A stretch of 18,703 nt of DNA. It comes from Liolophura sinensis. Its lineage: Eukaryota > Mollusca > Polyplacophora > Chitonida > Chitonidae. This document shows positions 1-9,100 of this stretch, piece by piece. The position numbers and the translations under genes are program-made. The notes under the pieces were generated by a model that had not been told where the DNA came from, did no database searches, and saw only the letters and a list, made by a program, of their open reading frames with translations. The DNA is taken from NCBI RefSeq assembly GCF_032854445.1, contig NW_027018523.1:1-18703 (forward strand), in the 5' to 3' direction. Position 1 is the stretch's first letter, and the number at the start of each line of letters is the position of its first letter.

Positions 1-1100
1 CCCTGTGGGGCCACCAGGTTTATTAGTTATTTTATTATTTTGAGATTGACTTTTGGACTTATTTTTGTCATTTTTAGGGCAATTGGGCTCAGCTGATTTA
101 CCAGGGTGTTCTATACTATTTACTGTTTTTATTTGTTCTTTTGAAGGAGTTTGAGTTGTGGAAGAACTAAATAAAGGTTGAGGCGGAAGTTGCACAGAAA
201 CATAACTAGGTTTGTCGTTTCCAATGGGTTAAGTCCAAGAGGTTTGAGTAGCAACAGTTGCTACTCGCTTGACCACATTGGCAAACGAAGTCGGTAGAGA
301 ATGTGAGGCTAATTTCCGGGCGTCCTGATAGGAGATATTGTTTTTAATTTTCAACTTGATAATTTGCTTTTCCTTAACGAAAAGCGGACAGTCCCTTGAT
401 GAGGCCACGTGATCACCACTGCAGTTGCAACACTTAACTGTGTTGCTGCAGTCGAAACCATCATGCCCTTCACTGCCGCATCTGAAGCAAATGAGTTTGT
501 TCTTACATTGTTCCTTGCCGTGACCAAATCGTTGGCAATTAAAACAACGTGTAGGATTGGAGATATATAAATCCACATTAACCCTATACGGGCCAACGTA
601 GGTTTGAGACGGGAGGGAGGTAGTGTTAAAGGTGAGCAAGTATGTATTAATTTTAAAGAGGTTACCAGATTTCTTCGCAACGAAGCGTTTCACTCTGGTA
701 ACACCCTGTGAATTTAGTTCTTGGCAGATTTCTTCCTCAGTCAGGTCAGCTATATCACCATCCCTGTCACGAATGATTCCCTGACAGCTGTTCAGGGAAT
801 GGTGAGGGATGTGAAAACAGATATGTCAGATATTTTATTTAATTTAAGTAAATTTTTTGACTGTTGTTGCTGGAAACATTCGATGAGAATGTCTCCGGAT
901 CTAAGTTTTTTAGAGTTCCAGGTGTGCCCTGGAGAGCCCTTTGCAAAAGAAACGGGTGGATTTTAGAAACCGGCTTTTGTTCACTCTTAGTTGAGAGAAC
1001 AATGAAAGCCGGCCAATTGCTCTGCTCGTTATCCAGTGAGTCAGACAACTTCCTCTTTTTATCAGCACTTAAAGACAAAGTCGGCTGAGAGCAAGATGTA
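1..1100 (-). pseudogene. Gag-like ORF1 of a Jockey-like LINE (CCHC zinc-knuckle nucleic-acid binding protein), broken
   Basis: Such ORF1 proteins bind the element RNA to form the retrotransposition particle. The reading passes through three frames: an N-terminal part near 1070-910 (KKRKLSDS, then NWPAFIVLS and KPVSKIHPF), a middle part near 915-815 (KKLRSGDILIE), and a C-terminal part from about 810 down (QGIIRDRDGDIADLTEEEI, then the knuckles). Frameshifts lie near 905-915 and 800-815. Two standard knuckles are visible in the 430-550 interval, C-x2-C-x4-H-x4-C (CFNCQRFGHGKEQC and CFRCGSEGHDGFDC), plus a variant third (CCNCSGDHVASSRDC). An in-frame TAA at 229-231 interrupts the protein, but the same frame stays open from 228 to base 1, with Gln/Ser/Lys-rich sequence typical of an ORF1 tail, so it is a premature stop. 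No clear ATG start is seen; the longest open frames begin at non-ATG codons. Family assignment is from recognised sequence pattern; the breaks are seen directly. Confidence 0.8.
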
Positions 1101-1134
1101 TTAGATATATATTCGGAATATTTGAAGTAAGTTT

Positions 1135-1790
1135 TAGGGTAGACATGACATATAAATATGAATTTCACCCCATATGTTCCCCACCCACCACGGAGTGCCA
1201 ACAAGGGCGATGCCTGAACCTGGGAATACCCAGCAGGAAAGACACCAAGGATTCCATATGAAGTATACTCGAACAGATTGATTGATACCAAAGGTTAAAT
1301 TTAATCTGCTCGATTGACCCATGAGCCACCGCCTCAAAACGTAGTCCCGCAAACGATATTTCAGAAAAAAGATTTGTTCGCTAAATGATGTGCTGTTATT
1401 GAAGCAATTGGAACCACGCAGAGGCAAGACGTGACCAAGCCGATTGATCGGACCGTGCCCATCCGACCTCCCGTCTCTCTCCAAGTAAGGGCCAAAGTGA
1501 CGTGTTGGACGTGAGGATCTCGCAAGATCAACACGCCCCTCAGCCACCAGGGTCCCGTCCTCGTAGATTACGGGTCGCAACCCACGGCAAACAGGTCGCT
1601 CCCCAGTTGCCTCTTACATAACCGGGAAGATGTGAGCCTATTGTATTCACCGGGCTCACGCAGGAGAGCTCTAGGTTAGTCGACTTTTACGACAAGCTTG
1701 CCTAGAGGGCTGAAGTGCTATTCTTATCACCCCGGAGACCCCCGCTGGGGGCCATGGGTAGAACTCCTCCGGATAGCCTTGTTGAGCAAG
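1135..1790 (-). other. Probable 5' leader/UTR of the Jockey-like element
   Basis: This stretch is clearly richer in G and C than its surroundings and lies directly upstream of ORF1 on the minus strand. It carries local inverted repeats, for example around the GGAGACCCCCGCTGGGGGCC block at 1733-1752. An open frame of 148 codons (1134-1580) crosses it, but its translation has no recognisable domain and I do not treat it as a gene. LINE leaders of this class carry an internal promoter; none can be pointed to here. Assignment as leader is inferred from position. Confidence 0.5.
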
Positions 1791-2000
1791 ATGGAATGCA
1801 AGCAAACCTCTAAAGGCATGAATTAATTATTGAACTGCATGCCAATGCGATGAAATATGTGTATGCATAAAGCGACTAGTCCTGATCATTATTTAAATTC
1901 TTACAATATTTATACAAAGGAGGATTTGTACATATACACCAGAGATAGACATATAGAGACATACTATTGATTAATTGTTTTCATTGGGTCGATTAAGCTT

Positions 2001-2036
2001 CAACGCCATACTTAACCTTATTTCAGTCATATGACG
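2001..2036 (+). repeat. SINE-like core, copy A
   Basis: The stretch reads aacgccatacttaacc followed by ttatttcagtcatatgacg, matching in order the cores at 2091, 6258 and 17278. Spacing between the 'cgccatactta' block and the 'tttcagtcatatgac' block is conserved. It lies only about 55 bases from copy B in the same orientation. Resemblance to widespread molluscan short repeats is from memory of the pattern. Confidence 0.55.
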
Positions 2037-2090
2037 CTAGTGTATTACGAAATGAGGTAACCGGTATGCGGAAGCCTTAGAGGGCCTACT

Positions 2091-2143
2091 GATTGATTGG
2101 TGTTTACTGCACTTAGCCACTCCTATTTCAGCCATGTGACGGC
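2091..2143 (+). repeat. SINE-like core, copy B
   Basis: It begins gattgattggtgtttactg, then gcacttagccactcc, then tatttcagccatgtgacggc. The leader 'gattgattggtgttta' matches the start of copy C and the end block matches copies A and D. Same orientation as the other copies. Confidence 0.55.
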
Positions 2144-2212
2144 AACAGATAGACAGGTGTAAGAGGGACGGACAGAGACAGAGAGTAATGTTGGCGTTTT
2201 TTCATGTTGTAG

Positions 2213-3291
2213 AAGAGAAAGTGGACAAATGAGACGACTTCAAAACAGAGCAAAATGCTACAGGGACACTAAAAGGCTGACTGAGGCATTGGATGATGAG
2301 AAGGAAAAGGCAAAACGATACAAGAAGCGTTATAGTCGACTGATGAGATACAAGCCCTCAGAAAGCCACAGGACCCAAAACAGAAATCTGTTAAAACATT
2401 TTTATGTGAACAGAAAACAAAGGAAAATTCTAAACTTTCATTTTGCTCTTGTTGCCGAATTAAAGGCTAAATACCATGACACAATACAGGAGAAAAGGAA
2501 ACAAATAATGGCACGTTGATTGACGGGGGAAATTGTTAAACGCTAACGAAAGCAGAGTTATGCATGTGATACTTCTGGCTTTTGTTTGCAAGCTGCAAAA
2601 ATTATTCCGCGCCTTCTATATCAGGGATGATGTCTCTCGCATAACAGCTGGCAAAAATGAAACGATAACGTGTAAAAAGTAAAAAATGTAAAAAAGATTT
2701 CCATGCGACTCTATGAAGGTACTGCACATGAAGTTTCTATCGGAGTACCCATCTGTAAGGATCTCCTATACCCTGTTTTGTCGTTTATGACCTTTGGACA
2801 TCAAATGCAGCAGACATGGCGGACAGTTTGTCATGCAACAGCAAATCGATAGCCGGCATGCACGGCATGTGTCACGCATGCGCACACAGAAACTACCCTT
2901 TTCCAGGTGACTATGATGAGGTCCATGAAGTTCAATACCGGCAGTAGGTGTCTGACAAAAGTGAGATAGTTACAAAGCCGGGTTATATTAAAAATGATTT
3001 TCCAAATACCGCTGCGAAAGTTTCAGCGTTATCGCTTTAACATCAGGCACCAGTTGTCCGCACTGAAATCACTGAAAGAAAAGTTAATGTCGAATGAAGC
3101 TATAATTCAACTTGACTTTGTCGAAAACTATCTATGCAGGTGCTCTTCTGAAATCCAAGCAGTGCATTTTGGGGGCTTTCTTCAGGTAACCTTACATGAT
3201 GTCGTCAAGGTGGGAAATGTCGCGGATCCAGTTCTTGTGTGCACTATATCGCCATCAACACAGCATGACCCACCTGCGGTTTGGCAGTACC
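2213..3291 (+). pseudogene. Dead copy of uncharacterised family F (transposase-like), cut off by a piggyBac insertion
   Basis: An acceptor-like ttttttcatgttgtag precedes 2213. The first open stretch (2229-2516) is a very basic coiled-coil-like segment (RRLQNRAKCYRDTKRL, KRYKKRYSRLMRYK) followed by HFALVAELKAKYHDT. After stops at 2517 and 2544 the reading continues in other frames: RDDVSRITAGKNETIT near 2623, MKVLHMKFLSEYPSVRISYT near 2713-2772, then back to the first frame at 2994-3291 with ALKSLKEKL, IIQLDFVENY and SSEIQAVHF, QVTLHDVV, QHDPPAVWQYL. The last blocks line up with the intact minus-strand gene at 6151-10474 (MNFAENF, DEIQAAHW, ATVHPIVCF). At least two frameshifts and several stops make it non-functional. 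The Asp of LDFVENY (codon 3114-3116) is the position that is Asn in the intact gene. Coding stops abruptly at the TTAA at 3292. Family relationship is firm; function is unknown. Confidence 0.75.
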
Positions 3292-5243
3292 TTAACCCTT
3301 TATGTGGCAATAGTAGAGTGAAAACAAGAAAAAAAGTTTCCACCAAGAAGTAAACTTTATTTGTGGCAAAGAACACCTTGCAGGGCTTTTTTCACAATTT
3401 ATTTTGTTAGGTTTATTTTTCCAGATTGTAACCATATGGCAACATTGCCCAGAACAGTCTTTGTCCCGACGAGTCTTTGTTTATGTACAGTTCATGGATT
3501 TGGCTCGAAGTATGGTGTCTTTGTTTGTCATATAACACCGTGCTATTTAGAGTTTGACTGGCACATTTAATTCTTCTCTGTGGAGGTTTTCACATGGAAA
3601 TCCAGGAAGCAATTTCTTTCCTGAGTCCAGCAAAGCAACACGTCACACTTGCTGCATTTCATGCGCGACCAACTGCTGCGGCAATTTCTGCATCGACCCT
3701 TGTCAGTGTGCATTGGCCAGTGGGCGACCGCATCATAGCGGACATCCTCCTGTGGTCTGAATGCCACAGGTCGTCTGATTTTATCCGGTGGTGGGAGGTC
3801 ATCACCAGATGGACGTCCTCGCTTTTTCGCCTGGTTTTGAAGCACAAGGCTAGAACTGATTTCCAGCCTGAACTGTTTCAGCCGTTTGTTGTATTCCACG
3901 CCAAGAATGTTTGCATCGCGTCTTGCTAGCAGCCAAGCATTGCAAATGCAGAGGTCAATGATGTATGCAAATATTCTCAGGTAGTACCTCTTTGCCCGTA
4001 AGGGTGTTCGGTACAGTGAAATAAGCATATCTGCAAGGTCTACTCCGCCCATGTGCTTGTTGTAGTGTTTCACCACTGCAGGGGCTGGGACATCGATTTT
4101 GGCATTTTCTTTCCTGTCGTATCTTTGGACTTTATCAATAGGTTCAACACCCATGAAAGAACTTGCCAAGGTAACCACTTTGTTGTCAGCCCACCTCACA
4201 ACTGTGACCCCAGCATTCTTGTCTGTCTTGTAGTCAAAAGAACCCCGTCCTTCTTTCTTTAGCTGCTGCTCGGTTTTGAGAGAGCAATTTCTAAGCCTAT
4301 CTTTTCTTATTGTCCCAAGCGTTTCAAAATTCTTGGAACTGAGGTACAGAATTAGTGGAATTGAGCAGAAGAAGTTGTCGACGAATATTTCCGGCTTCAG
4401 TCCGTCGGGCATGTCGGGTATTGTCCTGCACAGGACTGTCACAAACTTTCCCGACGTTCCTAGTTTGTCTTCCTCCGCATCAAATTCGACCCCATGGAAT
4501 GTGGAGAACCCTGCATACAGAAGGTAATCGTACACAATGCCAGAAACGCCAGCTCTAATGAAAAATTTGAAGTCCCACTTCTTTGGTTTGCTTTTGATAT
4601 ACTGGCGCAAATTTCCAGCCCGTTTACCCTTATACGGAATCATTGCTTCGTCCACAGAATAGTCAGCTTCAGGCTCAGTTTTCAACAAATTGGAAAGGAC
4701 CACTTCAAGCAAAGGCCTTACCTTTGCAAAACGATCAGTTGGGTTGGGATTCGAATTGTCACAAAAGTGAATCAAGCGGCGAAGTTTTTCAAAGCGCTTG
4801 ACTGACATCCTGTCCGCCACAGTCTCTATGCGACAGTTCTGGTTCCAGTAATCACGGTAAGCCGGGAGGTTTATCACACCCATCAAGATCAACATTGACA
4901 AGAATGTTTTGATTTCCTCACAATCAGTTTTCACTGATTTCCCTGTAGTTTGGACCGAATACAGATTTGTTTGTTGAACAATCATATCAATGACATCATC
5001 AGTGAAAAGTCTTCTGAAATAAACAATGGGGTAGGCAACACCAGCAGGAGAAGTGTATTCAATCTCTGGCCTGTTTCTGTTGGGTGGAGGAAGGTGAACA
5101 GATTCCCACTTATACTCATTAGTCGTTTTCTTCATCCCTTTCTTTCCAGATTTGTTAGAAGGAGCGGGCTGCTTGGAAGAACTAGGTTGTGGTTCTGAAT
5201 CGCTGCTGTCGTCACCAGAGTGGAGGTACTCAAAAATGTATGA
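3292..5243 (-). mobile_element. piggyBac-family DNA transposon (one end resolved)
   Basis: TTAA at 3292-3295 followed by CCCTTTATGTGGC from 3296 is the target site and terminal start expected of piggyBac elements, which insert at TTAA and commonly begin CCY. It lies about 270 bases beyond the transposase stop, a normal 3' spacing. A subterminal echo of the end (CTTTATTTGTGGCAA) is at 3355-3369. The other end is not found: no TTAA preceded by AGGG lies just beyond the transposase N-terminus, so the right limit given here is only where the open frame ends. The element may be deleted at its 5' end or diverged there. Confidence 0.75.
3567..5135 (-). CDS. piggyBac-type transposase, 522+ aa, apparently intact
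   Basis: A cut-and-paste transposase of the PGBD/DDE_Tnp_1_7 family. The DDD catalytic core is complete: D162 in YSVDEAMIPYKGK, D253 in EIFVDNFFCS, and D366 with D369 in HMGGVDLADM. The neighbouring PKKWDFKFFIRAG and YRTPLRAKRYYLRIF blocks are typical. The C-terminus has the cysteine-rich zinc-binding domain of the family (C482-x2-C485-x8-C494-x2-C497-x4-C502-x6-C509-x4-H514), used to bind the element ends. An Arg/Lys/Pro stretch at 437-461 may be a nuclear signal. The ATG at 5135 is probably internal: the same frame stays open to 5243 with an acidic Ser/Asp/Glu segment (GDDSSDSEPQPSSSKQ) like piggyBac N-termini, so the real start is upstream or in another exon (an acceptor-like tttttgag ends at 5229). 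No frameshift or stop is seen. Polyadenylation-like AATAAA motifs on the minus strand lie at 3356, 3398 and 3412. Confidence 0.9.
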   Translation of the reverse strand: MKKTTNEYKWESVHLPPPNRNRPEIEYTSPAGVAYPIVYFRRLFTDDVIDMIVQQTNLYSVQTTGKSVKTDCEEIKTFLSMLILMGVINLPAYRDYWNQNCRIETVADRMSVKRFEKLRRLIHFCDNSNPNPTDRFAKVRPLLEVVLSNLLKTEPEADYSVDEAMIPYKGKRAGNLRQYIKSKPKKWDFKFFIRAGVSGIVYDYLLYAGFSTFHGVEFDAEEDKLGTSGKFVTVLCRTIPDMPDGLKPEIFVDNFFCSIPLILYLSSKNFETLGTIRKDRLRNCSLKTEQQLKKEGRGSFDYKTDKNAGVTVVRWADNKVVTLASSFMGVEPIDKVQRYDRKENAKIDVPAPAVVKHYNKHMGGVDLADMLISLYRTPLRAKRYYLRIFAYIIDLCICNAWLLARRDANILGVEYNKRLKQFRLEISSSLVLQNQAKKRGRPSGDDLPPPDKIRRPVAFRPQEDVRYDAVAHWPMHTDKGRCRNCRSSWSRMKCSKCDVLLCWTQERNCFLDFHVKTSTEKN

Positions 5244-6150
5244 TCAACCCAAGAATGGAACATAATCAGTCTTTTTGTGCCATTATCTTAAGCCATGATA
5301 TTCACGAGTAATGGCATTTGTTTTTTTCTTCGATGTTTTGACATGAACCGAAGACATAGACTAAACACTTTCTGGATAAATTATTTCAGGGAGGAGGACC
5401 TGCATAGTAAAAGTTCCCCTAAGGTATGAAGAACTCTGATAAAGAAGAAAATTTGAGAACTACAGCAAAATATTGCGTATGTTAGGTTTGACGGACAATC
5501 TTTAGGTTTCTGGTAAATAAACAATTCTCGGCCACCAGTGATACACTGATGAAAAGTTATGTTTGTCATCATGAGAAGAACATTTATGGTACCCCATAAA
5601 TTCAGCACTGAAGACACTGAATACACATTTATTGATATATTTCATTACCGTGTTAAGGTCAAACTTCAGAATATTTCGCTCATGATTATGACCAATACCA
5701 TCCCACATAAGAGAAATACTGAATTAAGAAACAAAACTAAGCAAAGCAATTACGTTGAAACAAGACAAGTAGTTTGTTTTAGCAGACCCTGTTTTGCTGA
5801 GCATGTTTCTCCTCTGTCTGATATTTTACGACTGAAGTTGTAGAATATCGTTCAGCGCAACCCTGAATACTTCCTTTGAAAGTGTCTGATCTCACCCAGA
5901 TAAAGTCTGTTTACAAATAATCACACAAACCACAAAATGGGAAATCCGCAAGCTGGCAATAATGTCCATGCAATTTTTCGTTTGTAACTTCACAAAGAAA
6001 GAAATAATGCTCGTGTAATTCTCCAATGTTCATAACTGAATGAAAAAGTCTGAAATAATTTGTCCAGCCCTGTTAACCGTCTTCTTCAAAGGGTCAAAAG
6101 CTGCATAGCGATCAAGGCAATTGGCTTTTGAAGTCCACCTCAAGCAATTG
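5244..6150. other. Spacer, probably including the 3' UTR of the family F gene
   Basis: No convincing gene on either strand. Short open frames (for example 5559-5843 plus) are AT-rich with no domain. The minus-strand part from 6150 downward probably includes the 3' UTR of the family F gene, with an AATAAA at 5628-5633. An imperfect hairpin-forming pair, tgccatta at 5278-5285 and taatggca at 5309-5316, surrounds a TTAA at 5288. A short segment 5391-5422 on the plus strand sits between ttatttcag and a gtatga donor-like site and could be an exon of something unseen, but it is too short to support. Confidence 0.4.
5628..5633 (-). terminator. Candidate polyadenylation signal AATAAA for the family F gene
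   Basis: The plus strand reads tttatt, so the minus strand reads AATAAA about 520 bases downstream of the proposed stop at 6151. It is the first clear AATAAA downstream on that strand that I noticed. Hexamers like this occur by chance in AT-rich DNA. Confidence 0.3.
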
Positions 6151-9100
6151 TCAGAAATCTGCAAAGAAAGTAATATAAATTTCAGTCAAAATGACCTATT
6201 ATGTAACCGTTGTTATGTGACTAGGTTGCTTAATGTATTTCTTTAAATGCCCCAGACTGATTGGTTGGTTGCTTGGTGTTTAGTGTCGTACTTGAGAATA
6301 TTTCACTCATATGACAACAGAGTTGCCCGGGAGATCATTTCATCTTATGAGTGAAAAAAGAAAGCCCAAAACTGATTACTGATTAATTTATGCACATTGA
6401 CAATATTTCAGCCATACTGTGACAAGATTAACCCAAGACATCTGTTAATCTAGTACTACATCTGTGATTACTTCACTGGGAAAATTTGTGTCGAGCAGCC
6501 TTTGTTATTTCAAGATCAATGTCTAGCTGCATTCATATATACTCACCAGAAAACACATAAAAGAATCTGCTTCCAACCACTTGCAGATCAGGGGGAGACA
6601 AAATGGCAGCTACATCATCTGCCAGAATGGTGTGTCTGTTTTCTTGCATTGTCCACTGTCCAGGTTTTATTTGATGAAAGTAATTCACCCATGGCCAACT
6701 GTCCACCTGTGAATTTTATACACCAAGTACAGTGTATTAAGATATACTCAAGCACAAGTTTTCCAAGAAAAAAATATGAAAAAAAAACTCACACAACTGC
6801 GGCCTCCTTAGAGCAGTCTTGAAATAGTTAAGGGTTCTATTGACATTGTCTGGTTTTTTTATTCCTTAGTCCGAACAGGAGTGAAACATTCAAGTTCAGC
6901 CTTACAAAACTGAAACAAATGAAATTCCCGCCCTCTGCAACACTTCGATCAGACTGTTTAGGTCTTGTAAACAACACACAAAACATTGTTAGAATTTGAC
7001 GGTATCTTTCTAACAGCAGCAGTTTGGCATCCAATTTTTACAATAAAACACTGAATAATTACATTCAGCAGTAACAGGAATGAACATGAAACAAAACCCA
7101 ACCAACTGAAATAAGTGATAATCCTGAAAAATAGCAATCCTGAAAAATCATCAACATTAGAACAACAGTAAACAGTAAAACTCTCAAAAACTTCAAATAA
7201 TAACTGTTGTATTTTAACTTACAACTACTGGGTAGGTTTCCATCCCATGGTGCACTTTAAGGTAAGAGCCTTCGGAATAGCTGAAGAAATAAAATTTATT
7301 TAAACATTTTCCTCCCCAAGCATTGAAAACTACAAGCACTAATTTGAAACGAGTATATAAATTACAGTTTTTGCCCAGAAGAGTGGAGATTTATCTTTTG
7401 ATAAATTACCAACCTTGTCTGTCTTATTTCCGAAAATGACTGATCTGGGGAATGTGGAATTTCCTCCAACATGTCCAAGCATATGCTGCTATCAAAACTA
7501 GAGTCTGTTAAAAAAGGAAAACATTTCATGAGCATTTCTTGCGACCTATGTCATATTGAGTGGTCGTATTGATACAACATTGGTTTTGCTGTCAATTTGA
7601 TTGATTGCTTTTCCAGGTCACCAAAGGTTTGGTTTGGTTTGATATGGTTTCAAACAGTTTGAGTATACATGTATTTCATACACAGCTCGTCGGCTGTGCA
7701 AAGATACTTCTGAGAGGGAACACCGTGACACTAGCCATTTGACCTTCCTAATAAAGGCCCTGAATACAAATCCAAGTCATACAGCAAGGGTTGAAATAGT
7801 AACTTCACAGATCAGAGTCTACAGTGGTTTTATTCACTGTAGGTCATGAATGTCGCTAGTGTGATCTGGACAGGTATCAAGAGCTATCCTTAACATCCAA
7901 TGTTAAGAAAAACTAATTATGCTTACAATAAAGGAAAAATACCACACCTTGAAGTTTGCTCCAGATCTCTTCGATGTTCTCATCTACAGCCACAGGTAAG
8001 TCTTGATTTTCATTTTCAGGAGGAAATGCTGGTTCAGAACTATCAGATTCAGGTGAGAGTTGTTTCACAACCATATCAAGAGCACGTCTCTGCCAGGGTA
8101 TAACATACTTGGTGTTGGAACAAAACATATCTTTGTCAATACAGCCTGTACAAAAGCAGCTCAACAGACTGGTGTCAAGAATGCCTGGCTTCACACAACG
8201 GACTGCGTGGAGCAGCCTGGTTCCACTTGATGATTTACCTTCTTGTTCTGGTCGACATCTATTAACATCATCTTCCTTAACAAAAAAGAAAGATCGCATC
8301 TGCTTCTCACAATTATTCTGCTGCATGTTTTCGTTGCAAAAGACGTACATATCTTCGGCAGAATTGACTGTTGCTCTCCTTGATACAACAGCCCGGCGCA
8401 CAGTTGACTTCACACAACCTGACACCCCATCGCTTGGGCCTTTACCATGTCTTGAACCAAAGAAATGGCGCTCTATTTCAATGCCATAGTATGTTTTGGA
8501 AAAGCTGATGTCAGAAAAGGGAGTCTTTGACTTGTACTGGGCACTGCACCCGTCTGTGAACTGGATAATCCGACTCAATGTTAGCCCTCTTTTTTCCTTC
8601 AAATACTGGATAGCCTTCGATTCAAAATGGTTGACCAAGTGATTGTCATGTTTTAAGTCATTTGATATGAAGACTAACGCCTCTTGAACAATATGAGATT
8701 TCTCTTCATGCTGGCAGTGATAAAAGCATACAATTGGGTGCACTGTGGCCTGATTTTTAGCCCAATGGGCAGCTTGAATTTCATCTTGGGAAATACATCC
8801 AAAGTTTTCAGCAAAGTTCATGACAAATAGACACCATCCTGAAGGAAGCTTAGTTTTAATATGTGAAAACATATCGGCCAGCCAATTGGCAGTAAAAACA
8901 TGTTTTGCTAATGGCCCACATTCTTCTGTAAGTTCTCTCATTAATTGTGAAAACTTGTCTCTCCTCGTAACCTGAACTTTTTTAGATTTTTGCTTTCCCT
9001 CATGGGAATAGGTTTGTGTTTCCCATGCCTGCCACGAGATCATTTTTTCACCATGCAATCTGCTGAAGCCTGAAAAATGTTCAGCAAGTAGCCCTTCTCC

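Larger units (their letters stand above)
1..1790 (-). mobile_element. Jockey-like non-LTR retrotransposon, 5' part (5' leader plus ORF1), decayed
   Basis: On the minus strand a GC-rich leader (about 1135-1790) is followed by a gag-like ORF1 with zinc knuckles that runs off the left edge. This order, leader then CCHC ORF1, is that of Jockey/CR1-type LINEs; ORF2 (endonuclease and reverse transcriptase) would lie left of base 1 and is not visible. The 5' limit near 1790 is set by a drop in GC content and the start of unrelated AT-rich sequence, so it is approximate. No target-site duplication could be checked because only one end is present. The ORF1 breaks show the copy is not functional. Confidence 0.75.

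Noticed and set aside
1134-1580. 148-codon minus-strand frame in the LINE leader as a protein gene
   Set aside because: No recognisable domain, irregular composition, and it sits where a 5' leader is expected.
3594-3929. Plus-strand frames overlapping the piggyBac transposase (also at 4053-4805)
   Set aside because: Antisense shadows of the transposase, with no domain of their own.
5288-5291. TTAA just upstream of the piggyBac N-terminus as the right end of that element
   Set aside because: The inner sequence (read inward GATAATGGCAC) does not resemble the left end CCCTTTATGTGGC.
5391-5422. Small plus-strand exon between ttatttcag and gtatga
   Set aside because: About 32 bases with one open frame (EEDLHSKSSPK) and no partner exon; chance splice motifs are common in this DNA.
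5559-5843. 94-codon plus-strand frame
   Set aside because: AT-rich, no domain, and lies where the 3' UTR of the minus-strand gene is expected.
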